64,000 nucleotides of DNA from Hyphomonadaceae bacterium UKL13-1. GTDB lineage: Bacteria > Pseudomonadota > Alphaproteobacteria > Caulobacterales > Aquidulcibacteraceae. Shown piece after piece: positions 53,591 to 63,079 of this stretch. The translations under genes were made by a program, and so were the position numbers. The stretch is from NCBI GenBank assembly GCA_001602435.1, contig CP012156.1:2066001-2130000 (forward strand). Reading direction: 5' to 3'. Every line of letters begins with the position of its first letter. Position 1 is the first letter of the stretch. Under the pieces are notes generated by a model, which saw only the letters and a program-made list of their open reading frames with translations, had not been told where the DNA came from and made no database searches.

Positions 53591-53707
53591 AAAAATTGAC
53601 ACTCGACGAAATGCCATGAAACGGCCTGAAACACAAATATTATAATAAACAGATATTTATGAACGCCCTGCAACGTTTTGCAACGCCGTGAAACAGCGAA
53701 AGTGAGT

Positions 53708-53755
53708 CACTCTTAATCAGCGGGTCGCAGGTTCGAACCCTGCATCACCCACCAA
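53708..53755 (+). repeat. attR, partial tRNA-Lys copy
   Basis: Exact 48-bp copy of 27692-27739, in direct orientation. It is not a tRNA gene because the acceptor 5' strand, D arm and first half of the anticodon arm are missing. Confidence 0.95.
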
Positions 53756-53957
53756 TGTTTTCAAATGCTTGCGTGGATTTTTGAGACGCGCTTTTTGCGC
53801 CGTCCACCACCCTTCCAGCACTGGGCATTTGGTGCTGCTTTCGGTTTGTGGTGAGGCCTTTGACAGATTTGCTTCCACTCAAGTTCACCTATGGACAGAC
53901 TGTTTCAAATTCAGACATCCAATGCTAGCCTCCAGGCTTGATGACGAGATTTGATCC

Positions 53958-55250
53958 ATGAAAACTCAGACTGTTTTTGCTGCGAGCATGGCCATGTTCG
54001 TCTTTTCAAGTTCTTCAATGGCTTTAGCCGCGCCGCAATCGGCCCCGGAACCACAGGCATTGCAAAACTCTACGGGCGGTACTTTCGAAGATGGCTTGCA
54101 AGCGCATAAGCAAGGAGAGTTTGCACGGGCGTATGATATTTTTCTGCGTCTTGGCAATAAGGGCGATATCAAAGCACAGAATTTTCTCGGATTCATGTTT
54201 CATGAGGGTCTTGGCGTTCCCCAAGATGCAGCCGCCTCAGCAAGTTGGCACACAATGGCAGCCGAACAAGGAGACACATTCGCGCAATCCATCTTGGGCG
54301 ACATTTACTTTAGCGGTGACGGTGTTGCGCAGAATTATGCCCAAGCTGAAAAATGGTTCCAACTGGCGGCAAAAGAAAATGATGCAAATGCCCAGCTCGG
54401 GTTAGGTAAAATCTATGGCAATGGCCTCGGTGTCGCCCTGAACCATCGTGTTGCAGCGGACTGGTTTCGCAAAGCAGCAGATCAAGGACTTGCTGAAGCG
54501 CAGTTCAACTTGGGCGTTCTTCATGAGAATGGGGAAGGCGTGGCCCAAAGCGACATGAAGGCCGTGAAACTCTATCGCGCGGCGGCCGATCAAGGCTTCG
54601 TTAAAGCAGAAGTAAATCTTGGAACGATGTATGAGGAGGGAAAAGGCACGAAGCGAGACCTGAAATTGGCTCGCACTTGGTATTTGAAAGGTGCCGAAAA
54701 AGGAGACTCCCTTGGTCAGTACCATTTGGGTCGAATGTTTGCTTCCGGCTTAGGTGGAGAACAAGATGATCGCACCGCCGCTGAGTGGTACCTAAAGGCG
54801 GCTGATCAAGGATTGGCTGCCGCGCAGTATGAAATGGCCGTCGCCCATGTCAAAGGTCTTGGCGTTCCCCGCGATGACGGCACAGCAGTCAAATGGTTCG
54901 AAAAAGCGGCGGACCAAGGCGATGTTGTTAGCCAAGTAAACTTGGGAGTGATGTATATGTCGGGCCAAGGTGTCGCAGAAGATTTTGGGACCGCCTCAAA
55001 TTGGTTCCGAAAAGCTGCCGAGCAAGGCGATGATGTTGGGCAACTCTATCTCGGCTTCGCCTATGCCAATGGAAATGGCGTTCCTGTCGATGTCGCCCAA
55101 GCCTATTTTTGGCTGACTGTGAGTGCTGCAAGCGGAAATAAGGACGCCAAGCACAAACGTGACGACCTCGTCAAAGAAATGACCCCCGCCCAAATCGCCG
55201 AGGGTCAAAGGCTGGCACGCGAGTGGCAGAAAAAACAGGAGCAGCTTTGA
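53958..55250 (+). CDS. Sel1-repeat secreted protein, 9 repeats
   Basis: The 430-aa protein has a signal peptide (AASMAMFVFSSSSMALA), a short linker and nine Sel1-like repeats (36-aa helical hairpins such as AADQGLAEAQFNLGVLHENG) from about residue 40. A C-terminal VAQAYFWLTVSAASGNKDAKHKRD and AQIAEGQRLAREW cap follows. Sel1 repeats mediate protein-protein contacts; in alphaproteobacteria they serve envelope or signalling complexes. It is the first of three paralogues in a row, 54 bp from the next. Confidence 0.9.
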   Translation: MKTQTVFAASMAMFVFSSSSMALAAPQSAPEPQALQNSTGGTFEDGLQAHKQGEFARAYDIFLRLGNKGDIKAQNFLGFMFHEGLGVPQDAAASASWHTMAAEQGDTFAQSILGDIYFSGDGVAQNYAQAEKWFQLAAKENDANAQLGLGKIYGNGLGVALNHRVAADWFRKAADQGLAEAQFNLGVLHENGEGVAQSDMKAVKLYRAAADQGFVKAEVNLGTMYEEGKGTKRDLKLARTWYLKGAEKGDSLGQYHLGRMFASGLGGEQDDRTAAEWYLKAADQGLAAAQYEMAVAHVKGLGVPRDDGTAVKWFEKAADQGDVVSQVNLGVMYMSGQGVAEDFGTASNWFRKAAEQGDDVGQLYLGFAYANGNGVPVDVAQAYFWLTVSAASGNKDAKHKRDDLVKEMTPAQIAEGQRLAREWQKKQEQL

Positions 55251-55303
55251 AGGCTGACGGAGAATTTTCAACCAAAAGATAGGCTGGGCTGGGGACAAGC
55301 TTT

Positions 55304-56803
55304 ATGGCGTATTTTAAACATTTGACGGTTATTTTGGCTCTTGCTGCATCGCTGGCTGTGACAGCCCAAGCTGCGGCACAACAGGCAACACGGGCAAGTA
55401 CACCAACGGCCCAAACGATTGCGCCGTCAATCGATGAGGGTTTGAATGCCTATAATGCAGGTGACTATAAGCTCGCCTTAGGCATCTTTGAGCCGTTGGT
55501 CCAAAAAGGCGACACGGTCGCCCAATATCATCTTGGACTTATGTATGCCGAAGGCCATGGGGTGCCTCAAAACTTGGCTAAGGCACTTGAACTCTATCGC
55601 CTTGCCGCAGACCAAGGGTTGCTTGAAGCGCAACATAATCTCGGCCTTGCCTATTATGTCGGGACTGGCGTTCCAAAGGATCCGGTGATCGCGCTGGATT
55701 GGTTTCGCAAGGCCGCAGATAGTGGCTATGCGTCTTCCCATAATAATCTGGGCGCAGCCTATGCTTCGGGAAGCGGGGTTGCCCGGGATGATAAAGTGGC
55801 AGCCTCTTATTATCGCAAAGCCGCCGAACAAGGATTAGCCGAGGCGCAGTTAAATCTTGGAATTAGCTACCGCCTAGGCCAAGGCGTGCCGCAAGATGAC
55901 GGTTTTGCCGTCATTTGGTTTCGCCGGGCCGCCGATCAGGGCTTGGCTATGGCAGAAATCAATCTGGGCACCATGTATTTTCAAGGCGGGGGTGTCGAGC
56001 AGGATCTGTCGGCCGCACGTGCGTGGTACCAAAAGGCTGCCGACCAAGGTGTGGATATCGGACAACATAATGTGGGTGCGATGTATTTGGCCGGTCAGGG
56101 TGGCCCAAAGGACATGGCCCTTGCCGTCAAATATCTCCGCCTTGCCGCAGATCAGGGTTATGCGAGATCTCAACTTACGCTCGGCACCCTCTATGAAGCA
56201 GGCAATGGGGTGCCAGTCGATTTTGCCGCAGCTTTAAGCTTATACCAAAAGGCCGCCGATCAGGGGCTTCCTCAAGCACATCACAATCTTGGATTTCTAT
56301 ATTCCAGTGGCCGTGGGGTTCCACGAAACGATGCAACCGCCTTCAAATTTTTTCAACGTGGCGCGGAACTCGGGCTTGTCGATTCTCAAATGGCCGTCGC
56401 CGCTTGTTACTTTCAGGGCCGAGGTGTCAATAAAGATCTCAAGGCCTCGACAAGTTGGCTGCTCAAAGCCGCAGAACAGGGCAATAGTGATGCGCAGCTT
56501 TTAATCGGTCAACGGTATTTTGATGGCACTGGCGTGCCCAAGAACGCCCCTCTTGGCATCAGCTGGCTGACTAAAGCCGCTGATCGGGGCAATGTGCGAG
56601 CCCAATTGACGCTGGGGATCGTGATGAATTTGGGGGAAGGTATCCGGCCCAATCCTGTGCAATCCTACAAATGGCTGTCGCTTAGTTCGGCATACGGCAA
56701 TGAAGACGCGCGGAGGTTAAGAACCATGCTCGTCCAAAGTATGACCGCAGCGCAAATCGCTGAAGGCCAAAGACTCGCGCGGGAGTGGAAGAAAAAAGAA
56801 TAA
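55304..56803 (+). CDS. Sel1-repeat secreted protein, 11 repeats
   Basis: The 499-aa protein has an N-terminal signal peptide (VILALAASLAVTAQAAAQ), about eleven Sel1 repeats starting near residue 60, and the same C-terminal cap as its upstream neighbour (TAAQIAEGQRLAREWKKKE). It probably arose by duplication of the preceding gene and shares its transcript (54-bp gap). The binding partner is unknown. Confidence 0.9.
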   Translation: MAYFKHLTVILALAASLAVTAQAAAQQATRASTPTAQTIAPSIDEGLNAYNAGDYKLALGIFEPLVQKGDTVAQYHLGLMYAEGHGVPQNLAKALELYRLAADQGLLEAQHNLGLAYYVGTGVPKDPVIALDWFRKAADSGYASSHNNLGAAYASGSGVARDDKVAASYYRKAAEQGLAEAQLNLGISYRLGQGVPQDDGFAVIWFRRAADQGLAMAEINLGTMYFQGGGVEQDLSAARAWYQKAADQGVDIGQHNVGAMYLAGQGGPKDMALAVKYLRLAADQGYARSQLTLGTLYEAGNGVPVDFAAALSLYQKAADQGLPQAHHNLGFLYSSGRGVPRNDATAFKFFQRGAELGLVDSQMAVAACYFQGRGVNKDLKASTSWLLKAAEQGNSDAQLLIGQRYFDGTGVPKNAPLGISWLTKAADRGNVRAQLTLGIVMNLGEGIRPNPVQSYKWLSLSSAYGNEDARRLRTMLVQSMTAAQIAEGQRLAREWKKKE

Positions 56804-56906
56804 ATTGGAGTGAGCCTGAGATAAACGCCGATAATCAAAGACAAAAATGCCGCTTTTCAAAGCAATACTCGGTGTTATAGTCAAAAAATCTATTGAAGGT
56901 TAGTCT

Positions 56907-59639
56907 ATGACAATTGCATCGGTTTCCTTGGTCGCAACTTTGGCGCTGCTTTTCAGTGCTTCGTCCTATCCAGAACGAACCGCGGTCGAGCCTGCTGCCG
57001 TTGCAAAATCACTAGATGCTGCTGGCAAGGATGAGGGTGCCGTTCTCTTCAACAAAGAAGATTATGAGGGGGCACGTCAGCTGTGGGAACCCTTAGCGGC
57101 CAAGGGGGATGCTTCGGCCCAATATGGCATGGGCTTGCTCTATCTTGATGGCCTTGGCGTCACCAAGGATGAAGCGGCCGCGGCAAAATTCTTTCGCCTC
57201 GCCGCTGAGCAAGGCGATACCAGCGCCCAAGTATCCTTGGCAGTGATGCATGCAAATGGGACCGGCATGCAGCAGGACTATGGGCAAGCCTTAATCTGGT
57301 ATCGCAAAGCCGCTGAAGAAGGCGAAGAGGTTGCCGAAAACAACCTCGGAGTCATGTATGAATTAGGCCAAGGCGTCAAAGTAGATCCCGTCACCGCCGT
57401 CGCTTGGTATCGTAAGTCGGCAAACCATGGCTATTCCATTGCCCAATGGAATATGGGAACCATGTACGAAGCTGGTAACGGGGTTCCACTCGATTTGGAG
57501 GCTGCCGCAGAATGGTATCGCCAAGCCAGCGATCAGGGCCATAGCAGCGCGCAACTAAACCTGGGCCTGATGTATCTGGATGGTCGCGGCGTCAAGCAAA
57601 GCAATGAAAACGCCTTATCCCTCATTCGAAAAAGCGCGGATTCGGACAATAAATGGGCGCAAACACAATTGGGCGCGCTTTACCAATCTGGCTCAGGGTT
57701 GTCCAAAGACCTCGCAGCAGCTCTGTCTTGGTACCAAAAGGCGGCTGCGCAAGACCATACCAGCGCCTTCGTCAGGATCGGCCTCTTATATGAACATGGG
57801 TTGGGCGTCGAAAAGGACTATTCCCAAGCCGCCAGTTGGTACCGTAAAGCGGCTGAAAAGGGCGATGAGTGGGGTCAGAATAATATAGGCGTAATGTATG
57901 AGTTGGGCCGTGGCGTACCGCGCGATTATGCGCTTGCCATGTCTTGGTATCAGAAGGCCGCCGAGCAAAGCTCCGTGCGCGGCTATTACAATGTTGGCAC
58001 CTTGTATGAAGCAGGTAATGGCGTCCCAAAGAATGCTGCAACTGCGGCGAAATGGTATCAGAAGTCTGCTGAAGCGGGCTATTTGGAAGGCCAAGCAGCT
58101 TTGGCAACCCTCTATCGCGACGGCCTTGGCGTCCGTCAGGACGATAAGCTTGCTTTCAACTGGTTCCAGAAGGCCGCAGAACAAGGTTCTGAACATGCTC
58201 AGAACAATCTTGGTTACATTTATGAGAATGGCAATGGGGTTAGCCAAGACCTGAAACGCGCGGTCGAGTATTACCAAATGGCCGCCGACCAAGATTATGC
58301 CGCCGCACAGTATAATCTCGCCCTGATGTATTCGGAGGGGACAGGCGTCGCCAAAAACCTAGAAACCGCCGTCAAATGGTTTTCAAAAGCGTCTGAGCAA
58401 GACTATGCCGCAGCCCAGAACCGCTTAGGTCTGGCCTATGAATTGGGAGGTGGCGTCACCGTCGACTACCCAATTGCCGTGAAATGGTACCAGAAAGCTG
58501 CCGATGCGGGCGATGCCGACGGCCAGTATAATTTAGGCACCATGTATGAGACCGGCAAAGGCGTGCCACAGGATTTTGCAAAGGCAAAAATCTGGTACCA
58601 GAAGGCCAGCGATCAGGGTCACACTTCCGCACAGAATAATCTGGGGCTTCTTTATGAGAAAGGCGCAGGCTCTGTACCAGACCCAGCTAAGGCCATGGCA
58701 TTTTATCGGTTGGCTTCCGATCAGGGCAACACCGATGCCCAAGCCAACATTGGGCTTTTGTATGAGAATGGCGAAGGTGTCCCGGTAGACACCAAAGCGG
58801 CGGCTATCTGGTATAAAAAGGCCGCAGACGCAGGGAATGCGCGCGGACAAGTCTTGCTCGGAAGCCTTTATTCGACGGGCGATGGTGTCCGGCAAGATCA
58901 AGCCTTAGCATTTCAATTATATCAAAAATCTGCAAATTCGGGCGATAGATTGGGTCAGTTCTACTTAGCGCTTGCCTATCAATCGGGGGAAGGCGTCAAA
59001 CAAGACCATGCTCGTGGTTTAGCTTGGCTGACCAAAGCGGCGGACCAAGGTTTTTCAAGAGCTCAAAATGATCTGGGCGTCCTTTATCTTCGCGGCGAGA
59101 ACGTTGACGTTGACTATCCCAAAGCCATGAGCCTCTTTAAGTTGGCGGCAGACCAAGGCGAAGCGATTGCTCAATACAATGTCGGTGTCATGCATCGAGA
59201 CGGTCTGGGGGTCACCGCAGATAAGGTTGTTGCGCAAACCTGGTTCATCAAAGCCGCCGAGAATGGGGAAGACTCAGCACAAGAAACGCTTGGCGAAATA
59301 CATCTCTTGGGTCTCGGGGTTGCTAAAGATTATGCGCGTGCACTCCTTTGGTTCAAGAAGTCTGCCGATCAGAACAATAGCGATGCCCAGTTTTACTTGG
59401 GACACATGTATCAAGAAGGGTTGGGCGTAACTAAAGATGGCCCGCAGGCAGCGAGTTATTTTGAAAAGGCCGCAGCGGAAAATCATCTACAAGCTCAAAT
59501 ACGTCTCGCTCGTATGTATATGTTGGGCGAAGATATTCCCCAAGATAAGGCAGCCGCCGAGCGATTACTCCGCAAAGCTGCGGACCAAGGAAGTATCTCT
59601 GCCAAAGTGATGCTCACCACGCTAGGTGCGGCAAAATAG
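56907..59639 (+). CDS. Large Sel1-repeat protein, about 23-24 repeats
   Basis: The 910-aa protein has a hydrophobic leader (SVSLVATLALLFSASS) and then about 23 complete Sel1 repeats plus a partial one, filling almost the whole chain to the C-terminus. Unlike its two neighbours it lacks the AEGQRLAREW cap. Such a long solenoid would form a superhelix of several turns suited to binding an extended or multi-protein ligand in the periplasm. It lies 103 bp after the second Sel1 gene and may be co-transcribed. Confidence 0.9.
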   Translation: MTIASVSLVATLALLFSASSYPERTAVEPAAVAKSLDAAGKDEGAVLFNKEDYEGARQLWEPLAAKGDASAQYGMGLLYLDGLGVTKDEAAAAKFFRLAAEQGDTSAQVSLAVMHANGTGMQQDYGQALIWYRKAAEEGEEVAENNLGVMYELGQGVKVDPVTAVAWYRKSANHGYSIAQWNMGTMYEAGNGVPLDLEAAAEWYRQASDQGHSSAQLNLGLMYLDGRGVKQSNENALSLIRKSADSDNKWAQTQLGALYQSGSGLSKDLAAALSWYQKAAAQDHTSAFVRIGLLYEHGLGVEKDYSQAASWYRKAAEKGDEWGQNNIGVMYELGRGVPRDYALAMSWYQKAAEQSSVRGYYNVGTLYEAGNGVPKNAATAAKWYQKSAEAGYLEGQAALATLYRDGLGVRQDDKLAFNWFQKAAEQGSEHAQNNLGYIYENGNGVSQDLKRAVEYYQMAADQDYAAAQYNLALMYSEGTGVAKNLETAVKWFSKASEQDYAAAQNRLGLAYELGGGVTVDYPIAVKWYQKAADAGDADGQYNLGTMYETGKGVPQDFAKAKIWYQKASDQGHTSAQNNLGLLYEKGAGSVPDPAKAMAFYRLASDQGNTDAQANIGLLYENGEGVPVDTKAAAIWYKKAADAGNARGQVLLGSLYSTGDGVRQDQALAFQLYQKSANSGDRLGQFYLALAYQSGEGVKQDHARGLAWLTKAADQGFSRAQNDLGVLYLRGENVDVDYPKAMSLFKLAADQGEAIAQYNVGVMHRDGLGVTADKVVAQTWFIKAAENGEDSAQETLGEIHLLGLGVAKDYARALLWFKKSADQNNSDAQFYLGHMYQEGLGVTKDGPQAASYFEKAAAENHLQAQIRLARMYMLGEDIPQDKAAAERLLRKAADQGSISAKVMLTTLGAAK

Positions 59640-59903
59640 AGTTTTGGGGCGGCAAAGCCTTCTATCTGGTGCGTACGAGGCGGGTGATGCCAGTTGCTAA
59701 AGAGGGTTAGGCGTCCGGGGTGTCGGTCGAGAAAGTCGCAGTTTCGGACGCGGCTTCATGATGCATCCTTCAGGCTGCTAGGCCCCATAGCGCAAATGAC
59801 TTTGCCTAGATAAGAATGCTGTTGCATATTGGTCAAATAGTTGGGCCGCAAAGATTTGGCACCATGCGTGTAAGTGTTTCGGGATTGGGTTGGGCAAAAT
59901 AGT

Positions 59904-62453
59904 ATGGCCGATGAAAAAGATGAAGATGTCTGGGCTCGGGTTCGCGATGAAGCGCAAATCAGTGAGTCCGCCAAACGCATCGCCAAGGCGGCCCAGCGTA
60001 TGAAGGAACTTGAGACCGAGGAAGAGGCCAATCGCCTTGCGCCAATCGAAATGGCCGAAGCGGCAGGCGGGGATTTAGAGCCAAGCGCGGCACAAGAGCC
60101 CGTCGATCCCCGCACGAAGATGAAGTGGGAGACCGCGACGGAAGAGCCCGATGGCTCTGCCCCCATTAAACGTCGCCCCAAGAGCAAACAGGCCCCTACC
60201 CTGCTTTATGGCTCCATCGGGCTCGCCTTGATCTGGGTCGCTGGCGTTGGTGCCTATATTTTTGAAAATATCGCGACCTTAGGGGCAAGTGACGCAACCT
60301 TGCTCTTAAGCCTCGCTGTCTTGCTGTTCGGGCCTGCCTTCTCTCTGCTCGCTGGGCTTATGGGTGAAAGCATCGCGAAGTCCAATCGAGAGTCGCGGCA
60401 AATGATGGCGGCCGTCCGCCGCTTGCTGCTGCCAAGTAATTTGGCCGAAGGCGCGATCCGCACCACCGCCCAAGCGGTCGAAGGCGAGATCAATCGACTG
60501 GAAGGCGCGTTAGGCCAAGTAGCTGAGCGTCTGGCCCAGATCGAAGGCCAAGTAGAGCGGCGGACTTTAGCACTCAATGAAGCCGGCCAAGCCGCACGCG
60601 GCAGCGCCGATAGCCTTGCCCAAACCATGGAACAAGAGCGCCAACGCCTGGACAACTTGCTTGCCGCCCTCGCAGAAATGACGGCCAATGCCGCCACAAC
60701 AACGCAAGTGGCGACCGAAGGCCTAGATCTGCGCGCCAATCGCCTGACTGAGGCTGCGCAAGGCCTTGCAACCCAATCCACACAAGCTTCTGAACTGGCT
60801 ATTGGCGCAGCAGAACGATTGGATCAGGCAGCTCAGCGTGCCGCTAACGCCATTACCGAGTTGGACCAAGCCGCGGCTAAGGGCGAATCCGCCCTCGCCC
60901 GTGCCCACGATTTGATGGTTCTGGCCCGACTTCGGGCGGATGAGGCAGTCGGCAGCGTGGATGGTGCGGTGCAATCCTTGAGCGCTGCGGCCCAGTCAGC
61001 CAGTGACTCCGCCATGCAAGCGGCCACGACAATTGCCGGCAAAACCCAAGAGGCGCGCGACATGAGCCTTGCGACCTTGGAAGACGTGCGCGCTGCCGCG
61101 GAAGCCAATGCCCGCTTGGCCGCCGAATCCCTGCGTGCAGAGGCCGCCGCCGCCCGTCTGGCTGGCGAAGAAACAATGGCCGCCCTGCGTGCCAGCGGCG
61201 AAGCGATCCGCCAAGCTGCTGAAGAGGCCCGTCGTCGGGCGTCTGAACAAGAGACCGAGAACCAGCATCGTTTGGATTCTGCCCGACAGACTGCCTTTGA
61301 GGTTAGTAAAGAGGCCGATCAATTCATGTCTGGCCGCTTGAAGGACGCTCAAGCCATGATTGAGCAATCGGCCGGGCTGCTGGACAAAACCGGCGCCCGT
61401 ATTCAAGAGCGCTTCTCGGCGCTTGCCGCTGCCTGCGGTGACCAAGCACGCTCGGTGGAAGACATTCTAGATGGCCTCGACCGTCGCTTGTCGAATTTGC
61501 CGCAAGAAGCCGATACGCGGGCTCGGGCGATCGAAGACGCACTGAACGAAACCTTGAGCCGTCTGAACGCAGCTGGCCGTCGCGCGGCAGAAGAAACGGC
61601 CGCACTGGATGAAGCTTTCCAAGTCCGCTTGCGCGATTCCTATTCAGCGCTAGGCGAAGTGGTGCAACGTTTGGGTGGGCTATCCGGCGTCCTCGCCCCA
61701 ATCCCGGCTGCACCCATATTGGCTCAACCCATGGCGGTAGCACCGCCGCCACCACCGCCTCCGCCTCCGCCACCGCCTCCGCCACCGCCTCCGCCTCCGC
61801 CTCCGCCACCGCCTCCGCCTCCGCCACCGCCTCCGCCTCCGCCGCCGGAACCGATTGTGACGATGGTTGAAGAAGTCGTAGAGCCTGAAGCTGAGAGCGC
61901 GTTGTTTGCGCCGTTCTCGGCCGAAGAGATGGGTCGAGCGAGCGAGGAAGCGAATTTGCCAGAGGCTGAAGCGGTAGCGCCCGCGTCGACGCCCTTAAAA
62001 GGCCGCTTGGCTATATCTAGCCCGATCCCAGTGGAAGATGACCCGTTTGCGGACTTGCAGATTGATCGTGCCGGTGCGCCTGCAGGCGGCCAGGCGGGTG
62101 CTTGGAGCTGGAAGCAAGTGCTATCCAGCCTCGATTCCAAAGGCCCCAACCCAGACAATCAGCGCATTATGGCACTCCTGACTGAGTTGGACCTAGAGCG
62201 CGCTATGGATGATGCTGTGCTAGACCGTTTGCGCGCGATGGCTAACCGTTCACGCGATCAAGCCCGTCGGGGCACGCGTGAAGCGGTCACCAACAGCGTC
62301 AAGGCGATGCGCTTGAAGTTGACGATGGATGCAGACTTGCGCGCTATTGTGGTCCGCTTTGTTGAAGCGCGGCGCGAGGCCGCGGCACGTGGCCGTTTGA
62401 ATGGTCACGAAGCGCGAATTTACTTGGTTGCTGACGCCGCCTTCGAAGCATAG
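59904..62453 (+). CDS. Two-TM coiled-coil protein with polyproline tract, TipN-like layout
   Basis: From the ATG at 59904 the protein is 849 aa. A charged cytoplasmic N-terminus (1-95) is followed by two transmembrane helices (about 99-120 and 130-153), a long Ala-rich coiled coil (about 165-600), an uninterrupted run of 35 prolines (bases 61743-61847), an acidic linker and a compact C-terminal helical domain ending at base 62453. Two N-terminal helices plus a long coiled coil is the described layout of the Caulobacter polarity factor TipN, and the length is close. Homology is not proven. It overlaps the convergent lipoprotein gene by 34 bp. Confidence 0.6.
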   Translation: MADEKDEDVWARVRDEAQISESAKRIAKAAQRMKELETEEEANRLAPIEMAEAAGGDLEPSAAQEPVDPRTKMKWETATEEPDGSAPIKRRPKSKQAPTLLYGSIGLALIWVAGVGAYIFENIATLGASDATLLLSLAVLLFGPAFSLLAGLMGESIAKSNRESRQMMAAVRRLLLPSNLAEGAIRTTAQAVEGEINRLEGALGQVAERLAQIEGQVERRTLALNEAGQAARGSADSLAQTMEQERQRLDNLLAALAEMTANAATTTQVATEGLDLRANRLTEAAQGLATQSTQASELAIGAAERLDQAAQRAANAITELDQAAAKGESALARAHDLMVLARLRADEAVGSVDGAVQSLSAAAQSASDSAMQAATTIAGKTQEARDMSLATLEDVRAAAEANARLAAESLRAEAAAARLAGEETMAALRASGEAIRQAAEEARRRASEQETENQHRLDSARQTAFEVSKEADQFMSGRLKDAQAMIEQSAGLLDKTGARIQERFSALAAACGDQARSVEDILDGLDRRLSNLPQEADTRARAIEDALNETLSRLNAAGRRAAEETAALDEAFQVRLRDSYSALGEVVQRLGGLSGVLAPIPAAPILAQPMAVAPPPPPPPPPPPPPPPPPPPPPPPPPPPPPPPPPPPEPIVTMVEEVVEPEAESALFAPFSAEEMGRASEEANLPEAEAVAPASTPLKGRLAISSPIPVEDDPFADLQIDRAGAPAGGQAGAWSWKQVLSSLDSKGPNPDNQRIMALLTELDLERAMDDAVLDRLRAMANRSRDQARRGTREAVTNSVKAMRLKLTMDADLRAIVVRFVEARREAAARGRLNGHEARIYLVADAAFEA

Positions 62454-63079
62454 TCGGCATCGGCGGCTTCCACGGCCCATTGCATCGCCTTAAGCGCAAA
62501 GCTGCGGGTTGCTTGTTCTAACGCACGCGCGGGCTGGGTCACATCGCCACGGGCGGCAATTGCCTCGCCAATGATGACCTTTGAAGCCAAGGGCTTGCCG
62601 GAATAGACGTCGATCAGGCGCGCGGTCGCTTCGATGCGTGCCATGCCCTTGGTCCGCCCTTGAGGCTCCGTTACCTGAAAATCGCTAACGTCGAAGTGCA
62701 GCTCATAATCAGGTCTCGCAATGGTCACCGCCCGCACCGCTGCGCGGGTGGAGCCCGCCAAGTCAAACGTTTCTAAGACAACGTTTTGAATCGAAAGCGG
62801 TGCAGAAGCCGAGAATCTCAAGCCATCGACATAGGCAAATGTGCGATCCTTGCGCAGGACAGCAATCTGATTGCCGAGTAAAATTGCTGGCATCGTCGGC
62901 ACACCAATGCCAATCGTGAATGGGCTTTGCATCGCTTGCCGCGGGACCGTTGGATCGGCCCGCATGGCCACAACGGCCGGAGGTTTGCCAGGCTTTGGCA
63001 ACAGGGTGATACAGCCTGCCACCGGCGCGGTCATCATGGCGATGGCCAAAAGGAGGCCGAGACGTCGGGTCGGTTTCAT
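62420..63079 (-). CDS. ABC-type transport auxiliary lipoprotein (PqiC-like)
   Basis: From the ATG at 63079 the protein is 219 aa with a lipoprotein signal ending in the lipobox VAGC. The mature domain (LLPKPGKPPAVVAM, then FAYVDGLRFSASAPLSIQNVVLETF and ELHFDVSDFQV) matches outer-membrane auxiliary lipoproteins that work with MCE proteins. Its ATG overlaps the MCE gene stop (ATGA), confirming one operon. It likely docks the MCE tunnel to the outer membrane for lipid movement. Confidence 0.85.
   Translation of the reverse strand: MKPTRRLGLLLAIAMMTAPVAGCITLLPKPGKPPAVVAMRADPTVPRQAMQSPFTIGIGVPTMPAILLGNQIAVLRKDRTFAYVDGLRFSASAPLSIQNVVLETFDLAGSTRAAVRAVTIARPDYELHFDVSDFQVTEPQGRTKGMARIEATARLIDVYSGKPLASKVIIGEAIAARGDVTQPARALEQATRSFALKAMQWAVEAADADYASKAASATK

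Noticed and set aside
53513..53617. Integrase N-terminal extension to 53617
   Set aside because: It only translates the phased TTGGGGCACA repeats; the family N-terminus and a good ribosome site are at 53512.
53701..53755. Second tRNA-Lys gene
   Set aside because: Only the 3' part from the anticodon loop is present; the acceptor 5' strand and D arm are missing. It is attR.
61724..62158. Poly-glycine protein on the minus strand
   Set aside because: Shadow of the polyproline tract of the real + strand gene.
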